Positions 17,085-25,224 of a DNA stretch of 64,000 nt are shown here, in pieces. The translations under genes and the position numbers were made by a program. Within the stretch, counting starts at the first letter, position 1. Each line of letters begins with the position of its first letter. Under the pieces are notes generated by a model, which was given only the letters and a program-made list of their open reading frames with translations, was not told the DNA's origin and made no database searches. Source of the stretch: Bacteroidales bacterium (GTDB taxonomy: Bacteria; Bacteroidota; Bacteroidia; Bacteroidales; F082); the NCBI GenBank assembly GCA_024400195.1, contig JAKSNC010000007.1, forward strand, positions 1-64,000. The letters are read 5' to 3'.

Positions 17085-17597
17085 ATGCGAATCTATCTCG
17101 TCGGATATATGGGGTCAGGAAAAACAACTCTTGCAAAAAAACTTGCGAGCGATTCGTCATACGATTTCATCGACCTTGATGAAACATTTGAAAAACAGTA
17201 CAAAATAACCGTCTCCGATTTCTTCGCAAAATATGGAGAAGAACTTTTCCGCAAAATCGAATCAGAACTTTTGAAAAAAACAGCGTCTTTCGACAATTGC
17301 GTGGTCGCGACAGGAGGCGGAACACCATGTTTCTTCGACAATATGGACTGGATGAACGATAACGGTGTGACGGTGTTTGTCAAAGTGAGCCCGAAAACAG
17401 CCGCCGACAGAATCTTCCATTCAAAACATAAAAGACCCATAACTGACGGTAAAGATATTGACGAACTTATTGCCTTTGTCGAAAAACATTATGCCGAAAG
17501 ACTGCCGTTTTACGAAAAGGCACAAATCCTTGTCAAAGGTGAAAATCTATCTAAAAATTATTTATATTTGCGAGATAAAATATTAGAACATGAATAA
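17085..17597 (+). CDS. aroK: Shikimate kinase
   Basis: A 170-residue P-loop kinase that phosphorylates shikimate in aromatic amino-acid synthesis. It has the Walker A GYMGSGKTT (residues 7-15), the shikimate-binding DLDETFE, FRKIESELL and TGGGTPC, and the lid region with KHKRPI. The length is typical. The start follows the heptamer array by 2 bases, so array length could affect its translation. It overlaps the following protease gene by 8 bases. Confidence 0.93.
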   Translation: MRIYLVGYMGSGKTTLAKKLASDSSYDFIDLDETFEKQYKITVSDFFAKYGEELFRKIESELLKKTASFDNCVVATGGGTPCFFDNMDWMNDNGVTVFVKVSPKTAADRIFHSKHKRPITDGKDIDELIAFVEKHYAERLPFYEKAQILVKGENLSKNYLYLRDKILEHE

Positions 17598-19884
17598 AAG
17601 ATTCTTACTCATTTTGATGTTGTCGCTCTTTGTTGGCGATATGTTTGCTTCACCCGTTGATGTTGAGACGGCTAAAAAAATCGGATTGAATTACGTAAAG
17701 GCCAATATCTCTTCCGAAAGAGATTTGTCGGATCTGACTTTAGCATACGTTTTTTCCGATGCGAACGAAACTCCGTCTGTCTATGTCTTTAATACAAAGA
17801 ACGGGTTCGTCCTTGTTTCAGCTGACGATTGCGCAAGACCAGTCCTCGGTTACTCTGAAGACGGTAATTTCAATATAGATGCGGCACCTGCCGGACTTCG
17901 CGACTTTATCGACATCTATGTTGCGCAGATTAGTTTCGCTTCAGCTAACGGAATCACGGCTTCTGAAGAGATTGCACAAGAATGGAATGATGTCCTCAAA
18001 AAAGGTGTCATGAAAAAATATAACAAGTCGTCAGTTCAGCCGTTCCTTACCGTACATTGGAATCAGGATTGGCCGTTTAACAAGTTCTGCCCTGCCGATC
18101 AATGGGGACCAGGCGGCCATGTTTACGCAGGATGCGCAGCAGTCTCGATGGCGGCAATCATGAAATATTGGAATTATCCTGCAACTGGAACCGGTACACA
18201 CAGCTACGTCGATGATAAATACGGCACACAGACCGTTAATTACGGCGAAGCGACTTATAATTGGGACAATATGCCTGCCTATCTGTACAGCGGAAGCCCG
18301 ACAAATCAGGTGGATGAAGTCGCGAAATTGATGTACCACTGTGGAGTGGCACTCGATATGGATTATGACTACAACGGTAGCGGGACTTCTTCTTTCTATA
18401 TGCCCGATGCCGTCAAAAATTACTATTCTTACGCAAGTATTACCGAATACAGAGACAGAGATATTTATTCAACATCTGAATGGAAGAAAATGCTTAAGGA
18501 AACTCTTGACGAAAACTTCCCGATTGCCTACAGCGGAAGCGAAGCTAACGGAAGCGGCGGACACTCCTTTATATGCTGCGGATACAACGAAAACGACTTC
18601 TTCTATTTCGATTTCGGCTGGTCGGGAATGTCTAACGGATATTTCTCCATCGACGCCTTAACCGTGACAGGTTATCACTTCAGTTATAATCAAACAGGTG
18701 TATTTGACTTTATCCCAAAACCAATCTATGAGGCCCTGACACCGACAATCAATACTTTGAGCATCGTTCCGTTTAATGCGTATTCTTTTAAAGCAAATGT
18801 CAGTTGGGAAAATCCTGCGATGTCAGTTTCCGGCGATCTACTAACGTCTATCGACAAAGTCGTCGTTTTGAGGGAAGGTGCTGTGGTGTTTTCAAGTGAA
18901 GATGTCGTTCCGGGTGAGACAATGTCATTCGTTGATGAGGTTGAAGATTTCGGCATATACGAATATTCGATATATTTCTATACAAATAACGTGAGAGGCC
19001 GCACAACAACGGCTACCTCCATTTACGGACCCTCCTGCAACTGGAAGATAACCACCACAACGACGAATTTTCAGGGATGGAACAACGGCGTGTTGGAAAT
19101 GATAAATTCTGAGGATGTCGTTATCGCATCTGTGACGATGACTTCGTCAACACCGGTTTCTAAAAATGTCAGAGTCCCCGAAGGCAATATCCGCCTTAAA
19201 TGGACGGCTCCTACAACAGCTGTTCAGTCTATGTCGATTATCGTCAAAAACTCCAATAACGAAGTGGTATATAACTATACTGGTGCCTCGTCTGGTTTGA
19301 CGGCAGGTGTCATATATACCGACGATAACGATTGCCACGGATGCGAAGCCCCTACAGACCTTAATGGAACCGGTTTCGCCTCCGATAACGCATTCGGAGC
19401 AATGATAACCTGGGATATCGATTACAATCCGGCGAGCGTGAAGATTTACCGCGCCGACAGTCCTTCCGGTCCTTATACCGAAATAGCGACAGCCAACCCC
19501 GGCGACAAACAGTATTTCGACGAAATCGGCATCGGTTCGTATAGCTATAAGGTTTCGGCATATAACTCTTACTGCGAATCAGATTTTGCAATGACTTCCG
19601 ATATGTCGGCTGATTATGTTACAGTTGCTGTAACCGATGTCAATGAAAATGATGCACAAGCCGTCCGTATTTATCCGAATCCGGCCAAGTCTGTCCTTAA
19701 TGTAGAAGCAGCCGGCTTGCAGGAGATAGTGATATATAACGCTCTCGGACAAAAAATCGGTGCTTTTGCAGCCGAAGGCGATAAGATGACTGTTAGTATA
19801 GACGATTTCGTTGGCGGAATATACTTCCTCCATCTCGTCTCCGATAACGGCATCTCGGTTGAAACGGTTTCAATAGCGAAATGA
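17590..19884 (+). CDS. C10 (streptopain-like) cysteine protease with T9SS sorting domain
   Basis: A 764-residue secreted protease. The signal peptide is MNKRFLLILMLSLFVGDMFA. An N-terminal Spi/propeptide-like domain follows (about 25-115, NGFVLVSADDCARPVLGYS). The papain-fold C10 domain has catalytic Cys182 in HVYAGCAAVSMAAIMKYW, His325 in GSGGHSFICCGY, and the FDFGWSG motif. Beta-sandwich and fibronectin-like segments follow, then a T9SS type A tail starting VRIYPNPAKSVLNVE. The family includes SpeB, interpain and periodontain-type proteases, and the substrate is probably external protein. It starts 8 bases inside aroK. A small hairpin (GACGAA/TTCGTC, 19883-19900) overlaps the stop codon. 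Confidence 0.9.
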   Translation: MNKRFLLILMLSLFVGDMFASPVDVETAKKIGLNYVKANISSERDLSDLTLAYVFSDANETPSVYVFNTKNGFVLVSADDCARPVLGYSEDGNFNIDAAPAGLRDFIDIYVAQISFASANGITASEEIAQEWNDVLKKGVMKKYNKSSVQPFLTVHWNQDWPFNKFCPADQWGPGGHVYAGCAAVSMAAIMKYWNYPATGTGTHSYVDDKYGTQTVNYGEATYNWDNMPAYLYSGSPTNQVDEVAKLMYHCGVALDMDYDYNGSGTSSFYMPDAVKNYYSYASITEYRDRDIYSTSEWKKMLKETLDENFPIAYSGSEANGSGGHSFICCGYNENDFFYFDFGWSGMSNGYFSIDALTVTGYHFSYNQTGVFDFIPKPIYEALTPTINTLSIVPFNAYSFKANVSWENPAMSVSGDLLTSIDKVVVLREGAVVFSSEDVVPGETMSFVDEVEDFGIYEYSIYFYTNNVRGRTTTATSIYGPSCNWKITTTTTNFQGWNNGVLEMINSEDVVIASVTMTSSTPVSKNVRVPEGNIRLKWTAPTTAVQSMSIIVKNSNNEVVYNYTGASSGLTAGVIYTDDNDCHGCEAPTDLNGTGFASDNAFGAMITWDIDYNPASVKIYRADSPSGPYTEIATANPGDKQYFDEIGIGSYSYKVSAYNSYCESDFAMTSDMSADYVTVAVTDVNENDAQAVRIYPNPAKSVLNVEAAGLQEIVIYNALGQKIGAFAAEGDKMTVSIDDFVGGIYFLHLVSDNGISVETVSIAK

Positions 19885-19903
19885 CGAAAACGACTTCGTC
19901 ACT

Positions 19904-21433
19904 ATGAAAGCGAAAATATACGGCATATTTCTCATCTGCGAAGCCGCGTTTATGTTCGCGGCTGCCGTCGTTTCGCTCTATTTTTACAACAAATGCGGCG
20001 ACACCGACTTTACTGCACTGCTGTCTTCCGCAATGATAACAGGCGTAATAGGCTTTATACTGTTGTCTTCGTGGCGCGACAAAAAACGTAAAAACGGTTC
20101 TAAAGTCACAGAACGCATCGTGACTCTCGACTACCGCGACTCGTTTAAACTCGTGGTCGGAACTTGGCTTCTCTTTACCGTCTTCGGAATGCTGCCTTTT
20201 CTTATGTATGGCACTTTCGATAATGTTACCGATGCCTTCTTCGAGACGATGTCGGGCTTCACCACGACAGGTTCTACATTGTTGGTTAATGTCGATGGGC
20301 AGCCTCACGGTATCCTTCTCTGGCGTAGCATGCTGCAATGGCTCGGCGGACTCGGTATCATCGTCTTGTTCCTCGCCATTCTTCCGGCTATCAACAGCAA
20401 CTCCAACAAAGTGATGCTCTTTTCAGCAGAAGCTACAGGCCTCGGCGTGAAAAAACTGTTCCCGAAAATGAAGAATACGGCGCGTATCCTCTGGACAATA
20501 TACATCGTGTTCACCATAGCATGCGCCTTGTGCTATTGGGCAGGCCCCATGAATCTTTTCGACGCCGTGTGCCATGCCTTGACGACAATAGCTACAGGCG
20601 GATTCAGCACACACCAAGCTTCAATAGGATATTGGAACTCTAAGTATCTCGAATATGCCTGCGTCTTCTTTATGCTGATTTCCGGAGTTAATTTCTCGAC
20701 TTTCTTCTTCCTTTTTACAGGACAGTTTAAACAGTTCTGGAAAAATGAAGAGACACGCTGGTATTTCGGAATAGTGACCACCCTGACCGTTTTATTCGTG
20801 GTATTGTTTCTGGTGGCCCCAAAAATAAACACTATTCTTACCAATATAGACGATTATCCTCATGGCTGGGAAGCCACGGTACGCGCTTCGCTGTTTCATG
20901 TCGTCTCAATGCTTACTTCCTCGGGATTCCAAAGCTCGTGCTTCAATTATTCCGCATGGGGCGGACTCTTCCTTGTGCCGACACTTCTGATGATGATAAG
21001 CGGAGCCTGTGCCGGATCTACCAGCGGTGGAATCAAAATAATCCGCGAAATACTCTGCCTTAAGGCCATCCGCAACGAATTTAGAAGGGTGCTGCATCCT
21101 AATGCCGTCTTTACCGTTAAAATGTCGCAAGAAGCAGTCGATCTGCCTACAATCTGGCGAGTACACGTCTTTATATTGTTCTATATCGTGCTTTTCATTG
21201 TCGGAGTTATCGTGCTTTGTATCGACGGATGTTCCCTCCATGAAAGCGTTTTTAATGCAATAACGAGCTTGAGCAATATGGGGCCGAGCGTCAATGCCTT
21301 CGGTCCTGACGGGACGTTCTTCACGCTTACACCGATGGCAAAATGGACGATGTCGATTCTTATGCTGATCGGACGTCTCGAAATATTTACATTTATAGTC
21401 GTTATTTTGACATTATTTACCAAAAAAAGATAA
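19904..21433 (+). CDS. trkH: Trk-type potassium uptake channel subunit TrkH
   Basis: A 509-residue membrane protein of the TrkH/KtrB superfamily with four M1-pore-M2 repeats. Pore-loop sequences include ETMSGFTTTGSTL, ALTTIATGGFST, SMLTSSGFQS and AITSLSNMGPSV, each with the filter glycine. It imports K+ with a regulatory TrkA/KtrA RCK subunit, which is not adjacent here. It lies 19 bases after the protease gene on the same strand; any functional link to the protease is unclear. Confidence 0.88.
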   Translation: MKAKIYGIFLICEAAFMFAAAVVSLYFYNKCGDTDFTALLSSAMITGVIGFILLSSWRDKKRKNGSKVTERIVTLDYRDSFKLVVGTWLLFTVFGMLPFLMYGTFDNVTDAFFETMSGFTTTGSTLLVNVDGQPHGILLWRSMLQWLGGLGIIVLFLAILPAINSNSNKVMLFSAEATGLGVKKLFPKMKNTARILWTIYIVFTIACALCYWAGPMNLFDAVCHALTTIATGGFSTHQASIGYWNSKYLEYACVFFMLISGVNFSTFFFLFTGQFKQFWKNEETRWYFGIVTTLTVLFVVLFLVAPKINTILTNIDDYPHGWEATVRASLFHVVSMLTSSGFQSSCFNYSAWGGLFLVPTLLMMISGACAGSTSGGIKIIREILCLKAIRNEFRRVLHPNAVFTVKMSQEAVDLPTIWRVHVFILFYIVLFIVGVIVLCIDGCSLHESVFNAITSLSNMGPSVNAFGPDGTFFTLTPMAKWTMSILMLIGRLEIFTFIVVILTLFTKKR

Positions 21434-21460
21434 ATGTTTGTTTCTCAAAAATAAAAACGT

Positions 21461-22222
21461 ATGAATCTGTTACTTATCAGCAATTCCACAAATTATGGCG
21501 AGCCTTATCTCGCATGGGCGATGACTCAACTTGAATCGTTTGCCGAAAAAAATAATCTTAACGAAAAGAGTAAAATCGTTTTCTTGCCGTTCGCAGGCGT
21601 TAATATCAACGGAAAGCCTTATCCGCAAAGTTATGACGAATATGCGGAAAAAGTCAGAAAAGTCTTCGCCGAAAAGCTCGGCCTTAATGATTTCGTTTCA
21701 GTTCATGCCGCCGCCGACAAGAAAAAGACGATCAGTGAAGCTGACTGCATAGTCGGCGGTGGCGGTAACACATTTCATTTTGTGGCCGAAATGCATAAGT
21801 TCGGACTGATGGAAGCCGTGCGGAACGCCGTTAAAAACGGAACTCCATATATCGGATGGAGTGCCGGTTCTAACATAGCCTGCCCGACATTGTGCACAAC
21901 TAACGATATGCCTATCATACAACCGGCAAGTTTCGAATGCCTTAACCTCGTACCTTTCCAAATCAATCCTCACTATATCGATCCGCACCCGGAAATCGAC
22001 AAGATGATTAAGCACGGCGGCGAAACCCGTCAGGTGCGTCTTAATGAATATCTCGCAGTAAATCAGCATATTAAAGTTGCAGGACTCCGCGAAGCCACTG
22101 CTCTTTGGGTTGACAATGGCAAAATAACGCTTAGAGGCGGCAAAAAAATGATTGTTTTCCAATATGGAAAAGAACCTGTCGATGTCGAACCAAATGCTGA
22201 TGTGACCAAATATTTGATGTAA
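21461..22222 (+). CDS. pepE: Dipeptidase E-like peptidase (family S51)
   Basis: A 253-residue cytoplasmic serine peptidase with the glutamine-amidotransferase-like fold. The nucleophile elbow is GWSAGSN, preceded by the GGGGNTFHF oxyanion-loop motif; FQINPHYIDPH carries the His region. PepE cleaves Asp-Xaa dipeptides and could consume products of the secreted proteases, which is inference. It lies 27 bases after trkH. Confidence 0.85.
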   Translation: MNLLLISNSTNYGEPYLAWAMTQLESFAEKNNLNEKSKIVFLPFAGVNINGKPYPQSYDEYAEKVRKVFAEKLGLNDFVSVHAAADKKKTISEADCIVGGGGNTFHFVAEMHKFGLMEAVRNAVKNGTPYIGWSAGSNIACPTLCTTNDMPIIQPASFECLNLVPFQINPHYIDPHPEIDKMIKHGGETRQVRLNEYLAVNQHIKVAGLREATALWVDNGKITLRGGKKMIVFQYGKEPVDVEPNADVTKYLM

Positions 22223-22231
22223 AATGGCACG

Positions 22232-22252
22232 ATTGTTGTCACAATTTTTTTT
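22232..22252 (+). terminator. Short intrinsic terminator after pepE
   Basis: The stem ATTGT/ACAAT with loop TGTC is followed by about eight T residues. The stem is short but the U-run is good, so it probably separates pepE from the exported-protein cluster. Confidence 0.5.
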
Positions 22253-22288
22253 AAATATCATTCCGAAAAAACGTAATAAAATTATACT

Positions 22289-23716
22289 ATGAAATCATTA
22301 CTTAAAGTGTTGCCGCTTGTTTTAGCTGTAGGCTTTTCGTCTTTTTCAATGGCACAGAAAAAAGACGATTACAAGTGGATTGGAGATTATGAAGTCAAGT
22401 CGATAGGCCCCGTCCAAAGCGGAATGAGGGAGATTACCGTCTTGGGAACTAAGGCAAAGGAAAAAGACGCGGTTGAAACTGCTAAGAGAAACGCTATCGA
22501 AGCATGCCTCTTCGGCGGTCTCTCAGCACAAGGCTCTACCGCCGAAACTCCGGCTATCATTGGTACTGCACCTGATGAAGTCGTTGCTGACAATCAGGAG
22601 TTTTTTAATACTTTTTTTGAACTGAAAGATAAAAAACACGCTGGAGGCGTCTATATGCGCTACATCAACCGCTTTACCAAAGTCTCATTAGAAAAAGTTA
22701 AAGGCGGATATGTCGCCACAGTGACTGTACAGGTCTTGTATGACAAACTGCGCGGATATATGGAGGAGAAGGGATTCGCGAAAAAACTTAATGATGTCGC
22801 CGTCAGTATAGCACGACCGACACTTATGGTGGTGCCTTCTGATTCGTATCTTAAAAAAAGAGGTTTTGGAAAAGATGTGGAAATAGACGGTAGAATGCGT
22901 TTTGATGCTGATTATCAAAAGGCTTTCACCGAAGATAGCGACTTGCGACTCGTTATTGCTGAATTGAGCAAGATAATGGCACAACGAGGCTTTCCACTGA
23001 AATCGTTGGAACAGACTCTTAAGACAATGCAGCAGGATCAGGTCATACAGATGGCAGCCGAAGGTAACGCCGTGAAGCAGGAGACGGCTCTTGACATTGT
23101 CAGCCGTACCGCAATGCCGGATTTTATCATCGACCTCGATTTCTCAATCATGCAGAGAGGCCCGCAGAGATATATTCAATTCATCCTGATAGGAAGAGAT
23201 GCCTACACAAATGAAGACCCTGTCAATGAAAGCGGCGGTGGACAACCGTCTTCGTCAGCTTCAGTGTCAGTACTTCTCGAAGAAGCCGTCCTGAACTATA
23301 TGGATTCGTTCTGCAGTCAACTTATGAGCTACTTCACTGATATGCAGCAGAGAGGCCGCAAGATAACGGTGACAATGGCTCTCGCCGAGAATGCCGACAT
23401 CGACTTTAACAGCGAGGTTTCTTTTGAAGGTGAAACTGGCTCTCTTAACGACTTTGTAATGATGTGGATGACGGAAAATACCGTTAACGGCATGTTTACG
23501 AGAACAACAAGTTCGCCCAACCAACTGAATTTCGAGCAGGTTAGAATACCACTCATAAAAACAAAGAAATCTTTCGGAAAAGAAATTACAATCGCACTTA
23601 CGGCAGAGAGCTTTATCGACGGCTTCGTCAAAGATATAAGCGGTATGGGAATTAATTCAGTGAAAATCGAACGCGGACTCGGTAGAGTAGATTTGATAAT
23701 TGGAGGTACGGAATAA
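22289..23716 (+). CDS. Exported protein of unknown function, first of a three-gene cluster
   Basis: A 475-residue protein with a signal peptide (KSLLKVLPLVLAVGFSSFSMAQ). The N-terminal part (EVKSIGPVQSGMREITVLGTKAKEKDAVETAKRNAIEACLFGG) shows the pattern of proteins that assign an index across a multi-run of residues. The middle contains PTLMVVPSDSYLKKRG and a SRTAMPDFIIDLDFSI strand. It resembles an uncharacterised Bacteroidota family, possibly DUF6175, but I cannot verify this. The stop overlaps the next start (TAATG), so translation is coupled. A periplasmic or outer-membrane role, perhaps as part of a complex with the next two products, is inference. Confidence 0.6.
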   Translation: MKSLLKVLPLVLAVGFSSFSMAQKKDDYKWIGDYEVKSIGPVQSGMREITVLGTKAKEKDAVETAKRNAIEACLFGGLSAQGSTAETPAIIGTAPDEVVADNQEFFNTFFELKDKKHAGGVYMRYINRFTKVSLEKVKGGYVATVTVQVLYDKLRGYMEEKGFAKKLNDVAVSIARPTLMVVPSDSYLKKRGFGKDVEIDGRMRFDADYQKAFTEDSDLRLVIAELSKIMAQRGFPLKSLEQTLKTMQQDQVIQMAAEGNAVKQETALDIVSRTAMPDFIIDLDFSIMQRGPQRYIQFILIGRDAYTNEDPVNESGGGQPSSSASVSVLLEEAVLNYMDSFCSQLMSYFTDMQQRGRKITVTMALAENADIDFNSEVSFEGETGSLNDFVMMWMTENTVNGMFTRTTSSPNQLNFEQVRIPLIKTKKSFGKEITIALTAESFIDGFVKDISGMGINSVKIERGLGRVDLIIGGTE

Positions 23717-24267
23717 TGAAAAAACTTAAGATATTTGCCCTTCTGTCATCATTGTTTTTATCGGCGTCTGTTTTTGGACAGAATGAGCAAAACATCAGGC
23801 TTACAGTTCTTGAACCTGTATCTGAGACAATTGACGCTACAGCTTTATCTGCCTTATATAACAATCTTAATCAGGCAGTCTCGCTGAATGAAATGAACTC
23901 ATACGATGTCCACAATCGCTTCTTGATGTATTCCGAAGTGAGTGTCGTCGATACTCAAAAAAGTACTACGGTGCCGGCTGTCTATATAGCACAAATCGAA
24001 GTAACGGTATATTTTCTTGATAATGAGAAAAAAACAATACTCGCTCAGGAAACACTTAGTGCGAAAGGAACGGCAGCTGTTGAAGATAAAGCCGTTATGA
24101 AGGCCGTTAGGAGTATTAAAGCCCGCGACTCGAAATTGAAAAAAGTCATAAATATAGGAAGAAATAAAGCCGCCGAAATACTCGCATCTGAGACTGAATA
24201 CAATGATGCACCAGATGTTGACGATAATGGCACGCCGGATGTTTCGTGGATGAAAAACTTTGAATAA
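23716..24267 (+). CDS. Exported protein of unknown function, second of the cluster
   Basis: A 183-residue protein with signal peptide MKKLKIFALLSSLFLSASVFG. The mature part (IRLTVLEPVSETIDATALSALYNNLNQAVSLNEM, then AVYIAQIEVTVYFLDNEKKTIL and a basic helix) has no motif I recognise. The repeated conserved-looking beta strand plus helix might be a small periplasmic TolB-N or CsgG-like domain; that is only a suggestion. Its start overlaps the preceding stop by 1 base, and the next gene follows after 15 bases. Confidence 0.55.
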   Translation: MKKLKIFALLSSLFLSASVFGQNEQNIRLTVLEPVSETIDATALSALYNNLNQAVSLNEMNSYDVHNRFLMYSEVSVVDTQKSTTVPAVYIAQIEVTVYFLDNEKKTILAQETLSAKGTAAVEDKAVMKAVRSIKARDSKLKKVINIGRNKAAEILASETEYNDAPDVDDNGTPDVSWMKNFE

Positions 24268-24282
24268 TAAAAGTTGAAGAGT

Positions 24283-25212
24283 ATGAGAAAAATCTTGATA
24301 ATATTGACCTTGCTGATGCCTTTCGTGACTTTGGCTCAAGGAAAATTCAAACTCAAGGAAACGAGTGCGAAAGAGAAACCGTCGTGGATAAATGACGGAA
24401 ATTCAGTTGATTACATCATCTGTCAAGTTGTTCGGGTTCCTGATTTTGAGAAGGCTAAAGCGAATGTCCTTTCCAATATTTTGAATGAAATAGCGAAAAG
24501 CGTGGCCGTAACCGTTTCAGGCGAGGAGAGTGTTCTTGTTACAGAGGTTATGGGGACAGATAACGATTATCAGACACAAGAATATGTGCAAAATACTCAG
24601 TTGAAAGTCGCCAAAATGCCCGCTATTCAAGGTGTTTCACTCGCAAATGCGGATATGTATTGGGAATGCTACTTCAACAAAAAGAAACAAGAATCCTATT
24701 ACAACGTCTATGTTAGATACCCGTTTTCATATTTCGATAGACAGCAGCTGGTAGATGCTTATAATGCACAGGAAGCCGCGTACGACAAACGACTTTCAGA
24801 CTTTGAGAATATGTATTCTTCCGTAACTTCAATAGAAGATGTCGAAGACGCATTGAACGGCTTAAAACTTCTGAAAAATGATGTCGGAGACGAAGATAAA
24901 CGAATAGACGATATAAATGTGTTGTCGAATAAGTTTAGGAAAATATTTGATAATATAAGTGTTGAAGTCGTAGAAAATACAAGGGAGCATCTGCGCTTTC
25001 ATCTTTCGTACAACGGAAAGAAAATAGCGACAAAGACAATGCCGTCTTTTAAGGCGAATTGCGCCACGCAGTTTGTGGCAACTGTGGATGGTGACGATTT
25101 CGTCGTTAAATATGACTGTTTTGATTGCTATGCCCAAGATACCAACTATGTTGATGTTAAGTTCCGTACAGGCAGCAAGGTGATAAGTAGTCGGATTTAT
25201 ATTAAATTGTAA
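24283..25212 (+). CDS. Exported LPP20-like protein of unknown function, third of the cluster
   Basis: About 309 residues. The ATG at 24283 is preferred to an upstream TTG because it directly precedes the signal peptide MRKILIILTLLMPFVTLAQ. The mature N-terminal region (PSWINDGNSVDYIICQVVRVPDFEKAKANVLSNILNEIAKSVAVTVSGEESV, read with gaps) resembles LPP20-type lipoprotein domains, in which a conserved SxxxARxxAxxxL helix follows a PxW motif. No lipobox Cys is present. The C-terminal half is beta-rich. It is 12 bases upstream of the Ca2+ ATPase gene. Confidence 0.55.
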   Translation: MRKILIILTLLMPFVTLAQGKFKLKETSAKEKPSWINDGNSVDYIICQVVRVPDFEKAKANVLSNILNEIAKSVAVTVSGEESVLVTEVMGTDNDYQTQEYVQNTQLKVAKMPAIQGVSLANADMYWECYFNKKKQESYYNVYVRYPFSYFDRQQLVDAYNAQEAAYDKRLSDFENMYSSVTSIEDVEDALNGLKLLKNDVGDEDKRIDDINVLSNKFRKIFDNISVEVVENTREHLRFHLSYNGKKIATKTMPSFKANCATQFVATVDGDDFVVKYDCFDCYAQDTNYVDVKFRTGSKVISSRIYIKL

Positions 25213-25224
25213 AAAGTTTTATTT

